Shown here: one piece after another, positions 18,252 through 26,786 of the stretch
How positions within the stretch are numbered: the first letter of the stretch is position 1
Layout: each line of letters begins with the position of its first letter
DNA from: Kibdelosporangium aridum
Lineage (GTDB): Bacteria > Actinomycetota > Actinomycetes > Mycobacteriales > Pseudonocardiaceae
DNA length: 64,000 bases
Reading direction: 5' to 3'
NCBI RefSeq assembly: GCF_900176515.1
Contig: NZ_FWXV01000002.1
Location: forward strand, 248,001 to 312,000
Program-made: the position numbers and the translations under genes
Notes under the pieces: model-generated
Seen by the model: only the letters and a program-made list of their open reading frames with translations
What the model was told of the DNA's origin: nothing
The model's database searches: none

Positions 18252-19637
18252 GTGACCGAGCACACAAACCCACCACGCTCTGAAGTTGGTCGGCGCGCTT
18301 TACTTGGCGGGGCTGCTGTTCTGGCCGGAGCCACCGCATTGGACGCGTTGGCGACGAGATCAGCGATGGCCGCCCCGGAGCGGGACACCCGACGCCCGCA
18401 CAGCCCGGACTACGGCCCGTTGGCCCCGGTTCGTGACCACACCACTGGACTTCCACTACTGCTTCTGCCCCGCGGGTTCGAGTACATCAGCTACGGCTGG
18501 ACCGGTGACCCGATGGACGACGGGATCCCAACGCCGTCATTGCACGACGGAATGGCGGCGTTCCGCGCCGGGCGCAGGGGCCGCGTGAACCTCGTGCGCA
18601 ACCATGAAGTCGGCGGGTTCAACGGCAAATTCACTGACCCCGCTTACGATCCCAACGCAGGCGGCGGTACGAGCACGGTCGTGTTCGACCCCGATGACGG
18701 CAAGTTCGAACACAGCTACGCCAGCCTGTCGGGCACCGTCCGCAACTGCGCGGGCGGACCGACGCCTTGGGGCACGTGGTTGACCTGCGAGGAGACGCTG
18801 GACGTCAACCCGGCCACCGGGCGGCAGCACGGCTACATCTTCGAAGTGCCCGCGACCGGCAAGGGCGACCCGAGGCCGCTCAAGGCGATGGGCCGGTTCG
18901 AGCACGAGGCGGTCGCCATCGATCCGGAAACCGGCTACGTCTACGAGACCGAGGACGACGGCACCGCGGGCCTGTTCCGGTTCCGTCCCAAAGTTCGCGG
19001 GAACCTGCGAGCCGGTGGTGTGCTGGAGATGCTCAAGATCGGCGACGCCACGTACAACACCAAAGCCGATCCGGCCGGGACGGTCTACCACGAGACCAGC
19101 TGGGTGCGGATCGACGAGCCTGACCCAGGGCCTGACGTGCCACGGCCGACCGATCAGGGCATCGCCAAGGGTGGGGCGACGTTCTCCCGGCTCGAAGGGG
19201 CCTGGTACGGCAACGGCCGCATCTACATCGTGTCCACCAGCGGCGGCCCGACCGGACTCGGCCAGGTCTTCGAGTTCCATCCGCGCAGTGGCCGGTTGCG
19301 CGTGCTGTTCGCCTCGCCGGGGCAGGATGTTCTGTCCAATCCGGACAACATCGCGGTCAGCCCGCGCGGTGGGATCGTGTTGTGCGAGGACGGCAGTGGT
19401 GTGCAGTTCATGCACGGCCTGACCCGCAACGGCGAGATCTTCCCCTTCGCGGCCAACAACGTCGTCATCCCGGACGGCGTGCCCGGCAAGCCGGCGATCG
19501 CGCCGGGTGACTACTCGACCAGGGAATGGTGCGGATCCACGTTCGACACCATTCGCGGCAAGTGGTTGTTCGCCAACATCCAGACGCCTGGGATCACCTT
19601 CGCGATCACCGGGCCGTGGCGCAACGGCTCGCTCTGA
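18252..19637 (+). CDS. Tat-exported PhoX/DUF839-family protein
   Basis: About 461 residues. A twin-arginine leader (EVGRRALLGGAAVLAGATALD) precedes a PhoX-like beta-propeller of the DUF839 family. Visible family elements are LVRNHEVGG, TPWGTWLTCEET, MGRFEHEAVAID and YETEDDGTAGLFRF, the acidic and aromatic residues that hold Ca/Fe in PhoX alkaline phosphatases. I chose GTG 18252 because it places the Tat motif near residue 12. Likely a periplasmic or extracellular phosphatase for phosphate scavenging. No convincing PHO box was found. A strong terminator shared with the convergent gene follows. Confidence 0.85.
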   Translation: MTEHTNPPRSEVGRRALLGGAAVLAGATALDALATRSAMAAPERDTRRPHSPDYGPLAPVRDHTTGLPLLLLPRGFEYISYGWTGDPMDDGIPTPSLHDGMAAFRAGRRGRVNLVRNHEVGGFNGKFTDPAYDPNAGGGTSTVVFDPDDGKFEHSYASLSGTVRNCAGGPTPWGTWLTCEETLDVNPATGRQHGYIFEVPATGKGDPRPLKAMGRFEHEAVAIDPETGYVYETEDDGTAGLFRFRPKVRGNLRAGGVLEMLKIGDATYNTKADPAGTVYHETSWVRIDEPDPGPDVPRPTDQGIAKGGATFSRLEGAWYGNGRIYIVSTSGGPTGLGQVFEFHPRSGRLRVLFASPGQDVLSNPDNIAVSPRGGIVLCEDGSGVQFMHGLTRNGEIFPFAANNVVIPDGVPGKPAIAPGDYSTREWCGSTFDTIRGKWLFANIQTPGITFAITGPWRNGSL

Positions 19638-19646
19638 CACAGAAAC

Positions 19647-19683
19647 GAGCACCTCACTGTCCGTTATAGACAGTGAGGTGCTC
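19647..19683. terminator. Bidirectional terminator between convergent genes
   Basis: GAGCACCTCACTGTC (19647-19661) and GACAGTGAGGTGCTC (19669-19683) form a perfect 15-bp stem with a 7-nt loop. It lies between the convergent PhoX-like and ABC permease genes. Confidence 0.85.
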
Positions 19684-19697
19684 CTACCCCCTGATTC

Positions 19698-20468
19698 TCA
19701 CTTGGTCTTCGGGCGGTTGTACTGCTTGCGTGCCCAGAAGTAGCCGACGGCACTGATCACGACAGCCCAGATGACTGCCAGCCATGCGTTGTTGCCGATC
19801 GGACCGCCGGTGAGCAACGCGCGGATGGTCTCGATCGCCGGGTTGAACGGTTGGTTCTCGGCGAACCAGCGGACCGGAACGGACATCGTCTCAGGGCTGA
19901 CGAACGCGCTGCTGATGAACGGCAGGAACTGCACGATCAGCGTCAGACTGTTGGCGCCTGCCGGAGTGGCCGCCTTCAGTCCGAACGCGACAGCCAGCCA
20001 CGTGAGGGCGAACGTCAGCATGACGTAGATCCCCAGTACCGCGAGCCACTCGCCGAACGACGCCGTCGGGCTGAAGCCCAGCAGCAGTGCGACCGCGACG
20101 ACCAGCACCGCACTGAACACGGTGCGGATCACGCTGCCGACGACCTGTCCGGTGAGGACTGCTGATCGGGCGATGTCCATTGTCCTGAAGCGGTCGATGA
20201 TGCCTTCCGCCATGTCCTGGCAGACCTTCACGGCGGTGGCCGCCGAACTGGTTCCTGCCGACATGATGATGATCCCCGGCGCCAGGAAGTCGATGTAGTC
20301 GATTCCTTGCGGTCCGATCGCGCCGCCGAACACCCCGGCGAACAGCACCATCATGAACACCGGTGTGGCGATGCCGCTGATGGTCATCATCAGGTTGCGC
20401 TTGGAGTGGGTGAAGTCGCGGCGCAGCATCGCGCCCGAGTCACGCATCGCGAGGGCCACAGTGCTCAT
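19698..20468 (-). CDS. DrrB-like ABC-2 transporter permease
   Basis: 256 residues with six predicted membrane segments and the ABC-2 signature region (DFLAPGIIIMSAGTSSAATAVKVCQDMAEGIIDRFRTMDI), very close in layout to daunorubicin-resistance permease DrrB. Its ATG overlaps the stop of the ATPase gene by 4 bp. The pair probably exports a hydrophobic compound or lipid. The C-terminal end is WARKQYNRPKTK. Confidence 0.9.
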   Translation of the reverse strand: MSTVALAMRDSGAMLRRDFTHSKRNLMMTISGIATPVFMMVLFAGVFGGAIGPQGIDYIDFLAPGIIIMSAGTSSAATAVKVCQDMAEGIIDRFRTMDIARSAVLTGQVVGSVIRTVFSAVLVVAVALLLGFSPTASFGEWLAVLGIYVMLTFALTWLAVAFGLKAATPAGANSLTLIVQFLPFISSAFVSPETMSVPVRWFAENQPFNPAIETIRALLTGGPIGNNAWLAVIWAVVISAVGYFWARKQYNRPKTK

Positions 20469-21391
20469 CGGACATTTTCCTTTGCGGTCAGGGCGAAGAA
20501 GACGTCGTCGAGGTCCGGCAGGTGCACCGACAGGCTGTCGACCTCGACCAGGCCAGCATCCAGTCTGTCCAAAACGGACCGAAGGGACTGCACGCCGCCG
20601 TCGGACGGCACGTCCAACGTCAGCGAATCGTCATCGCGGACGCCGCCGAGGATGTGCGCGGCGTGGGCGAGGCGTGGGATGTCCGCGAACTGCAGCCGGA
20701 CGTGACCGCCCGGAATGAGGCGCTTCAACTGGTCCGCCGTGCCTTCGGCTACCAGTTTCCCGCCGTTGAGCACCGCGATGCGGTCGGCGAGCTGATCCGC
20801 TTCCTCAAGGTATTGCGTGGTAAGGAAAATCGTCACGCCGTCCTTGACCAGTTGGCGGATGATGTCCCACATCGTCCGCCTGCTGCGCGGGTCCAGTCCG
20901 GTCGTCGGCTCATCGAGGAAGATGATCCTCGGGTTGCCGACCAGGGTCATCGCCAAGTCCAACCTCCGGCGCATTCCGCCGGAGTACGTCATCGGCGTCT
21001 TGCGTGCCGCGTCGACAAGATCGAACTGCTCCAACAGTTCCGCGGCACGCCTGCGGCCTTCCGCTTTGGGCAGGTGGTGCAGGTCGGCCATCAACCAGAG
21101 GTTCTCCTCGCCGGTGAGCATGGTGTCCACCGCGGAGAACTGACCGGTGACGCCGATCGACCCGCGTACACCGCTCGGGTTGACCGACAGATCATGGCCT
21201 GCCACAACGGCTTTGCCACTGTCCGGCGCCAACAACGTCGAGAGGATCTGCACGGTGGTGGTCTTGCCGGCGCCGTTCGGGCCGAGCAGCGAGAAGATGG
21301 TGCCTTCGGCGACGTTGAGATCGATGCCGTCCAGTACCACCTTGTCGCCATAGGACTTCCTCAGGTTGGTCGCGCTGATCGCGAGCTTCAT
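20465..21391 (-). CDS. DrrA-like ABC transporter ATP-binding protein
   Basis: 308 residues: Walker A LLGPNGAGKTTTVQIL (near 38), Q-loop GVTGQFSAVD, signature TYSGGMRRRLDLAMTL, Walker B RIIFLDEPTTGLD, and the DrrA-type C-terminal domain ending LDDVFFALT. These are characteristic of the daunorubicin-resistance ATPase family, which works with the downstream DrrB-like permease. Start is ATG 21391. No biosynthetic genes adjoin it, so the substrate is open. Confidence 0.93.
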   Translation of the reverse strand: MKLAISATNLRKSYGDKVVLDGIDLNVAEGTIFSLLGPNGAGKTTTVQILSTLLAPDSGKAVVAGHDLSVNPSGVRGSIGVTGQFSAVDTMLTGEENLWLMADLHHLPKAEGRRRAAELLEQFDLVDAARKTPMTYSGGMRRRLDLAMTLVGNPRIIFLDEPTTGLDPRSRRTMWDIIRQLVKDGVTIFLTTQYLEEADQLADRIAVLNGGKLVAEGTADQLKRLIPGGHVRLQFADIPRLAHAAHILGGVRDDDSLTLDVPSDGGVQSLRSVLDRLDAGLVEVDSLSVHLPDLDDVFFALTAKENVR

Positions 21392-21495
21392 GGTTCCTCA
21401 CAGGGTTATCAGGGCATGGCTGTGCCCTGGCATGAATTGGTGGAAATGGCGCACGCGAGCGGCGAACGGCTCAAGCGGCGCTTGAGGAAAAGAAA

Positions 21496-22335
21496 TCAGG
21501 CAGCGCGGTGAACAGTGATGTTGCCAAATCCAGTGTGGACACGAACCTGCACGGTTTCCTGGTCCTGCGCGGGACCGTCGGTCGTCTCAAGGTTGTTGCG
21601 GACCGCACCGTGCTTCGCGTTGAGCTCCAGCCAAGCCGCGGAGCCCTGGCGGATACCGAATTCCACGCCGCCGTGGGTGGTGCTCAGCGAAACAGTGCCG
21701 CGCACGACCTCGCCGACGCGGATGTCACCGTGCGAGTTCGTCACGGTCAAGGCCGCGGCCGCCGACTCGATCTCGACCGAGCCGTTGCCCCCGGTCACTT
21801 CCAGGTCACCGGAGACCTCGCCGATCCTGATGCCGCCGTTGCCGTTGCGGACGTTGGCGGTGCCGTCCACGCGGCCGAGCTTGACTTCACCAGATCCCGT
21901 GCGCAGTTCGGCGTGCCCAGTCACCTGGCCGATCACCAGCGTGCCGTACCCGCTGTCCACGTTCAGCGCGCCGGTCTGTTCGAACTGGGCGCTGCCGTAG
22001 TCCGTCTTGTAGCGCACCTCGCCGAGCGTGCCTTCACCGCGCAGTTCGGCGTACTGGCTCTCGGCAGTGAGCCTGCTGCCCTCGGGCAGTTCGATCGTGA
22101 TGTCGACGTAGCCGCCCTTGCCGATCAGCGGCCATTTCGGGGTGATCACCAGCAACCTTCCGTCGGAATACTCGACTTTCGTTTTCTCGGCCGCGGCCCG
22201 ATCTTTGCCGCTGGATTCATCCCGCGGCCGGACCTGGACCACGGTGTCGGCGCGGCCGCTGGCGAAGACCCGAGCGTCGCCGGCCGCGATCTCCAGCGTG
22301 GCGTAGATCGGTTCCGGGGTCTGGAAAACAGTCAT
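21496..22335 (-). CDS. DUF4097 beta-strand-repeat protein
   Basis: 279 residues of repeated short beta strands (VTNSHGDIRVGEV, ELRTGSGEVKLGRV, VRNGNGGIRIGEV), the DUF4097 right-handed beta-helix seen in putative adhesins. ATG 22335 is preferred because AAGGA lies upstream and the protein there starts MTVFQTPEPIYATLEI. No signal peptide or membrane segment, so it is cytoplasmic. It follows a ribbon-helix-helix gene by 41 bp, probably in one operon. Function unknown. Confidence 0.85.
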   Translation of the reverse strand: MTVFQTPEPIYATLEIAAGDARVFASGRADTVVQVRPRDESSGKDRAAAEKTKVEYSDGRLLVITPKWPLIGKGGYVDITIELPEGSRLTAESQYAELRGEGTLGEVRYKTDYGSAQFEQTGALNVDSGYGTLVIGQVTGHAELRTGSGEVKLGRVDGTANVRNGNGGIRIGEVSGDLEVTGGNGSVEIESAAAALTVTNSHGDIRVGEVVRGTVSLSTTHGGVEFGIRQGSAAWLELNAKHGAVRNNLETTDGPAQDQETVQVRVHTGFGNITVHRAA

Positions 22336-22376
22336 GACAGCATTTCCTTTCAATTGATGGGATGACGTTCTCAAGG

Positions 22377-22871
22377 TCAGCGGACCCAGCCGGAGAAGCT
22401 CTGGCCTGTCCACGTTCCGCCTCGTTTCCTGGTGGCACCATCGGCGTCGACCATGGCCGCGACGGCTCGCACGAGCCAGGTGTTGATCGACACCCCGTCG
22501 CGGTTGGCAGCCTGTTCGACTCGCTGTTTGAGCTGCTCAGGGAGCCGGAAGTTGATCCGTGCGGTGGCCGCCTCGTCCACCAGCGGCGCCATGGCGGGCG
22601 CGGGCTCCGGTTCGGCCGGGCCTGGCGTCGCCGGTGGCACCACCACGAATGCGGGGTCCATCCCGCGCAGCCGGACCTCGACCGAACCGGGAGCCAGATC
22701 GCGGGTGATCTCCTCCGCAGCGGCTGAAAGGGCACTCATCAGGGTCAACCTTGCAGCCGACTCGAGCGGTGCGGTGAGCCGCTCGGCCAGCGCCCTTGCG
22801 TCCGTGCCACCGGCTTCGGCGGCGACGGCCAGCTCGGCCCGGAGGTTCTCGACGTACGGGGTGAGGTCCAT
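22377..22871 (-). CDS. Ribbon-helix-helix (HicB/CopG-like) DNA-binding protein
   Basis: 164 residues. The C-terminal part (ARINFRLPEQLKQRVEQAANRDGVSINTWLVRAVAAM) is a ribbon-helix-helix domain: the basic beta strand INFRLPE and two helices. The N-terminal part is helical with a Pro/Ala-rich linker. ATG 22871 is chosen because longer starts extend into the repeated promoter DNA. It is in one operon with the DUF4097 gene and probably autoregulates through the TGGCACCA repeats just upstream. No toxin gene adjoins, so it is not an evident toxin-antitoxin pair. Confidence 0.75.
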   Translation of the reverse strand: MDLTPYVENLRAELAVAAEAGGTDARALAERLTAPLESAARLTLMSALSAAAEEITRDLAPGSVEVRLRGMDPAFVVVPPATPGPAEPEPAPAMAPLVDEAATARINFRLPEQLKQRVEQAANRDGVSINTWLVRAVAAMVDADGATRKRGGTWTGQSFSGWVR

Positions 22872-22882
22872 GGCGCTAACTA

Positions 22883-22901
22883 TGGCACCATCATGGCACC
22901 A
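22883..22901. promoter_or_regulatory. Phased TGGCACCA repeats, candidate RHH operator
   Basis: TGGCACCA occurs at 22883-22890 and 22894-22901, exactly 11 bp apart (one helical turn), 12-30 bp before the RHH gene start. A third copy lies at 22971-22978. RHH proteins bind such phased short repeats in tandem; binding is inferred. Confidence 0.55.
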
Positions 22902-23211
22902 CCGCAACCCCATAGTGACACCAAGTCGCGTTTTCCCAGGTCAGCGCGTTGAAGTCGATGGCATCACTCGTGGCACCACGCGATGCCATGGCGTTGCCCA
23001 ATTGGGCGAGCTGGAAATACATGTCGTTATTGAAAAGCGATGACAATTGCAGTGGACTGCATTGTGGACTCAACCGCGTTGACACTCGCCGAGCAATCCA
23101 CGTACCGTCCCGATCCGCGTCCATGACGCAGGGATGACCAGTTCGAAAACCAACGAATTCCGACATGTGTGTCGGCGTTGTTGTCATGCCTTTTTCCCAA
23201 GGGGAGGATTT
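22902..23211. other. Divergent promoter region for the RHH and protease genes
   Basis: No gene is evident. It holds the third TGGCACCA copy and a pair of GTGGACT direct repeats near 23053-23070 in a less GC-rich stretch. The protease ribosome site AAGGGGAGGA ends the region. Confidence 0.4.
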
Positions 23212-24438
23212 ATGTTTCGAAAAAACGCCGTTCTGGCGGTGGCCGGGATTTCCATTCTCGGCGTACTCGCCGCGCCCGCGACCGCGGCACCGGCCAAGGT
23301 GACCGGCGCGTATGACACGGGCACCGATGCCGTCGCGACGATCACCCAGGCCTACCTGACGTCCCACCCGGACCTGACGCCGGCGAAAGCGCGTGCCGCG
23401 GCGCAGGCCCAGACGGCCGGTGAGGACCTCAAGGCCGAGATCAGCAAGCAGTGGAAGAGCTTCGGCGGCGGCTGGTTCGACCCGTACACGGCCAGCTACC
23501 ACCTCGCTGTCACCTCCGCGTCGGCCGGGAAGTCCCTTGCCGCGATCGGCGCGAGCAAGGGCGTGAAGGTCGACACGCCGTTGGTGGCCCGCAGCCTCGA
23601 CCAGCTCAACGCCGAGGCTGAGGCGCTGCGCAACGGTACGTCCGCGCTCGCCAAGGCGGCCGCGGGCAACGTCGGCATCGACGTGAAGACCAACCAGGTC
23701 GTGGCCGCTGTCCCTGCTGCCGCCCGGCGAGCAGAGCTGAGCCAGGCCGGTGTGTCCGTGGTGAACAGCCCGAACACCGCTGTACAGGCCGACGCCTGCA
23801 CCGACCGTGCGAACTGCGACGACTTCCTCGCCGCAGGCCTGATCCTGCGCAACGGAACGGGCCAGCACTGGTGCTCGCTCGGCTTCACCGCGCGCAACGC
23901 CAACAACCAGCGGATCACCCTTACCGCAGGCCACTGCAGCACCGGCATCGGCGAGGTCTGGTCCAACGGTACGGCCACCATCCGCACGGTGGGCTCGGTG
24001 AGCGGGCGGATCGACGCCGGCGTTTCCGACGTGACCCGGATCGTGTCCACAAACGCCTTCTACGACGGCGTGAACAGTGGAAAGATCTACATCGGACCGG
24101 GCTCGGCGACAGCCCCGGTGAAGGGCAAGTCCTTCTTCCTGGTCAACGACGTGGCATGCCTGTCGGCCAGCTACACCAACCCGGCTCGCGCCGGCAACCC
24201 ATGCGCCACCGTCACCAACACCAGTGACGCCGGCACCCGCGGCATGGTCCGCATCGACGGTTACGACGCCTGCGGTGGCGACAGCGGCGGCGGCTGGTAC
24301 TGGCTGGCCCCAAGCGGAAACCGCTGGGCCACAGCCCTGCACAGCCGCAGCAACACCGGCTGCAACGTCGCCAACGGCACCTCGTGGGCAAGCCCGTTGA
24401 CCGCCTTCTACTCGGACTTGACCTACGAAGTCAGCTAG
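23212..24438 (+). CDS. Secreted S1-family serine protease with pro-region (alpha-lytic type)
   Basis: 408 residues from ATG 23212 (GGGGAGGA just upstream). A signal peptide (MFRKNAVLAVAGISILG..TAA) is followed by a ~170-residue pro-domain typical of the streptogrisin/alpha-lytic family, then the mature protease. The catalytic His is in LTAGHCSTG, Asp in SGRIDAGVSDVTR and Ser in CGGDSGGGW. Cys pairs (CTDRANC, CSLGF/HC, CLSA/C) fit secretion. Probably an extracellular nutrient protease. A hairpin terminator follows at 24452-24490. Confidence 0.92.
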   Translation: MFRKNAVLAVAGISILGVLAAPATAAPAKVTGAYDTGTDAVATITQAYLTSHPDLTPAKARAAAQAQTAGEDLKAEISKQWKSFGGGWFDPYTASYHLAVTSASAGKSLAAIGASKGVKVDTPLVARSLDQLNAEAEALRNGTSALAKAAAGNVGIDVKTNQVVAAVPAAARRAELSQAGVSVVNSPNTAVQADACTDRANCDDFLAAGLILRNGTGQHWCSLGFTARNANNQRITLTAGHCSTGIGEVWSNGTATIRTVGSVSGRIDAGVSDVTRIVSTNAFYDGVNSGKIYIGPGSATAPVKGKSFFLVNDVACLSASYTNPARAGNPCATVTNTSDAGTRGMVRIDGYDACGGDSGGGWYWLAPSGNRWATALHSRSNTGCNVANGTSWASPLTAFYSDLTYEVS

Positions 24439-24451
24439 ACCCTCTGAAAAC

Positions 24452-24490
24452 GCGCGCCCGCTTGAGGCCCCTCACACTCAGCGGGCGCGC
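24452..24490 (+). terminator. Terminator after the S1 protease gene
   Basis: GCGCGCCCGCT (24452-24462) pairs with AGCGGGCGCGC (24480-24490). The 17-nt loop itself contains TGAGG-CCCC-TCA. It ends the protease transcript before repeat copy B. Confidence 0.65.
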
Positions 24491-24492
24491 CC

Positions 24493-25470
24493 TTACGCGT
24501 GTCCACCATTCCAACACCCCGTGTCCACCACACCGACACAATGAAATGCACATTCCAGCACCCTGTGATCCCTTAGACCACGACCTTTCGACGGAGGAAG
24601 GCCTGCCGAAGCTCCGCGATGAGTTCTGGTCGGCTCCTTCAAGTCCACCGCCGTCGCACGAACCACGATCCAGCCACGCCGAACCAGGTCCTGTTCTCGC
24701 TCCAGGTCTTGACCTTCACGCCCTTCGTGCGCCGCATACCCGTCGTACTCCAACGCGACGCGCAGTTCCGGCCATGCGAAGTCGAGTCTGTACCGCTCAC
24801 GCCCATCCACACCGACGATGACGAACTGAGGTACTGGCTCAGGAATGCCTGCGTCGACCAGCCTCACCATCAACCAGCTCTCCGCCGGGGACTCGGTCAA
24901 GCCGGTCGCAAGCTCCAGAAGCGTTGCCGCACGCCGATATCCGCGTTTGTCGGCCCTGGCCAGAACACATTCCGCCACAAGGCCTCTGAAGCTCTCCCGA
25001 GAGTCGTCCGCCTGCATCGCAAGCGCCTGCTCCAGACACGCGAAGGCACCAGCCGGGCGCGCCCGGCACAGCATCTCAGCCAACGAATGTTCCAGGGCCA
25101 GGACTGGCAGTCCGTGTAGCGCCTCGACCTGTTCAGGCACCGATCCACTGTGGTGGACCACCACGCCTTCGCGGGAGCGCAACCGACATCTGTAGGGAAG
25201 CAAGACGTGTATAGGTGCATCGTCAGCCGCATCGCAACCATAGAGACGCGCTGCGGTGTGGCCGGTGAGAACCGCGTCCGGACCGGCCAGAAGGATCGCT
25301 GCGGCGGCGCGAGTAAGGAAGTCAGCCGCGCGGCAACGCTCGACCAGCACCTCCTTGGCGAAGTGGATCAGGTGCCCTTCATTGAGTTCCGCTCGGACTT
25401 CGTATCGGCCGAGTTTCTCGACCAATGGGCCCATGCGGTACGCCCCGTGTAGGCCATTGTTCGTATGCAT
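24493..25470 (-). CDS. AbiEi-like/DUF559 (Vsr-type endonuclease fold) protein with 3' frameshift
   Basis: A 325-residue frame with an AbiEi-antitoxin-like N-terminal part (TRAAAAILLAGPDAVLTGHTAARLYG) and a DUF559/PD-(D/E)XK C-terminal core (YRLDFAWPELRVALEYDGYAAHEG). After VDLKEP (near 24630) the frame leaves the family pattern. A shift of one base restores ELIAELRQAFLRRKVV and a stop at 24573. The open frame instead runs into repeat copy B and ends there. So the C terminus is probably altered by a 1-bp indel (real or a sequencing error). The start could also be ATG 25434. Function unknown; such proteins are scattered widely in actinobacteria. Confidence 0.7.
   Translation of the reverse strand: MHTNNGLHGAYRMGPLVEKLGRYEVRAELNEGHLIHFAKEVLVERCRAADFLTRAAAAILLAGPDAVLTGHTAARLYGCDAADDAPIHVLLPYRCRLRSREGVVVHHSGSVPEQVEALHGLPVLALEHSLAEMLCRARPAGAFACLEQALAMQADDSRESFRGLVAECVLARADKRGYRRAATLLELATGLTESPAESWLMVRLVDAGIPEPVPQFVIVGVDGRERYRLDFAWPELRVALEYDGYAAHEGREGQDLEREQDLVRRGWIVVRATAVDLKEPTRTHRGASAGLPPSKGRGLRDHRVLECAFHCVGVVDTGCWNGGHA
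24497..24570. repeat. Dispersed repeat family, copy B
   Basis: CGTGTCCACCATTCCAACACC and CGTGTCCACCACACCGACAC are followed by ATGAAATGCACATTCCAGCACC, the same module order as copy A. It lies at the 3' end of the frameshifted DUF559 gene, oriented opposite to copy C. Confidence 0.65.
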
Positions 25471-25553
25471 ACGGCCACGGTGGACGGTCAGGTATCACAC
25501 TGGCTAGACCGGGCGATGCCCGGCTGTGGACAACTCCCGTCTGTGGATAACTG

Positions 25554-25633
25554 AACGTGCATCTCGGGGCGCAGCAAAGTGCATTTCGGGGTGCTGGAAC
25601 GTGCATCTCGGGGTGCTGGAATGGTGGACACGG
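25554..25633. repeat. Dispersed repeat family, copy C
   Basis: Read on the minus strand: GTGTCCACCATTCCAGCACC, then GAGATGCACGTTCCAGCACC, GAAATGCACTTTGCTGCG and GAGATGCACGTTC. It lies between hutI and the DUF559 gene and, with copy B, forms inverted flanks around the DUF559 gene. Confidence 0.65.
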
Positions 25634-25637
25634 CGTA

Positions 25638-26786
25638 TTAGCGGGCGCGTTCTCCTTTGCGCCACACGGCATACGTCAGCGGTACGCCTGGGCGGTAGGC
25701 CAGGTGCGTGATCGAAGGGGCGTCAAGGACGTGGATGTCCGCGCGGCTTCCCGGGCGCAGGATGCCGATCTCGTTCTCGCGGCGTAGGGCTCTGGCGCCG
25801 CCCCAGGTGGCTGCGCGGACGGCCTCGGAGACGCTCATCCGCATCTGGAGTACCGCTGTCGCAACGCAAAACGCCATCGACGTGGTGTACGAGGAGCCTG
25901 GGTTGCAATTCGACGCCAAGGCAACTGTCGCACCCGCGTTCAGCAGGGATTGGGCGTCGGGCAGGGGTTGGCGGGTTGACAGGTCGCAGGCGGGCAGCAG
26001 GGTTGCCACTGTTTCCGAGCTGGCCAGGTCGTCGATGTCGGACTTCGTCAGGTATGTGCAGTGGTCGACGGATGCGGCGTTCAGCTCGACGGCGATACGC
26101 ACGCCTGGGCCGTAGTCGAGTTGGTTGCCGTGCACGCGAAGGCCTAGCCCGTGTTTTGCTCCCGCTGTCAGCACTGCGCGGGATTGTTGGCCGTCGAAGG
26201 CTCCGGTTTCGCAGAAGACGTCTATCCAGCGCACGTGTGGTGCCACGGCGTCCAGCATGTCGCCGCAGACAAGGTCCACATAGGAATCCGCGTCCCAGCC
26301 TTGTGGCACGAGGTGCGCGCCGAGGAACGTGACTTCGTCGACCTCCGCGGAGGCCAGGACCGCTGAGCGCAGCTCGTTGGGCACGTCGAGGCCGTAGCCG
26401 GTCTTCGTCTCGATATAGGTCGTGCCTTGGGATACGGCTTCGGCGACGTGACGCCGCACGACAGCGGTCAGTTCGTCGTCCGACGCGGCGCGGGTTGCCC
26501 CGACTGTGACTGCGATTCCGCCTGCGCGGTAGGGTTGTCCGGCCATTCGGGCGGCGAACTCTGTTGTCCGGTCGCCTGCGAAGACCAGGTGGGTGTGGCT
26601 GTCGACCCAGCCAGGCAGTACCGCACGGCCTTCGAGATCCACCGCGGAGTCGGCCGGAGGTGCCGAGGCCGCCGGCCCTGCCCAGACCACCGAGGCCCCG
26701 TCGATCACCAATGCCGCATCAGTCACCGTGCCCAGTTCGTCGTCGTTCGTGGTCAGCTCGCCGATTCCGGTGAGCAGCAAACTCAT
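25638..26786 (-). CDS. hutI: Imidazolonepropionase
   Basis: Third step of histidine degradation: hydrolyses imidazolonepropionate to formiminoglutamate. 382 residues with the amidohydrolase metal motif [12 protein letters not shown], the KTGYGL segment, HGNQ and ATLLPA typical of HutI, and the C-terminal metallo-hydrolase Asp region [11 protein letters not shown] 26786 overlaps the hutF stop (ATGA) and has GGAG eight bases upstream; the in-frame GTG six bases earlier is too close to it. It is the last gene of the hut operon. Confidence 0.95.
   Translation of the reverse strand: MSLLLTGIGELTTNDDELGTVTDAALVIDGASVVWAGPAASAPPADSAVDLEGRAVLPGWVDSHTHLVFAGDRTTEFAARMAGQPYRAGGIAVTVGATRAASDDELTAVVRRHVAEAVSQGTTYIETKTGYGLDVPNELRSAVLASAEVDEVTFLGAHLVPQGWDADSYVDLVCGDMLDAVAPHVRWIDVFCETGAFDGQQSRAVLTAGAKHGLGLRVHGNQLDYGPGVRIAVELNAASVDHCTYLTKSDIDDLASSETVATLLPACDLSTRQPLPDAQSLLNAGATVALASNCNPGSSYTTSMAFCVATAVLQMRMSVSEAVRAATWGGARALRRENEIGILRPGSRADIHVLDAPSITHLAYRPGVPLTYAVWRKGERAR

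Noticed and set aside
22377-22871. Toxin-antitoxin pair with the RHH protein as antitoxin
   Set aside because: No small toxin gene adjoins; the neighbour is a 279-residue DUF4097 protein.
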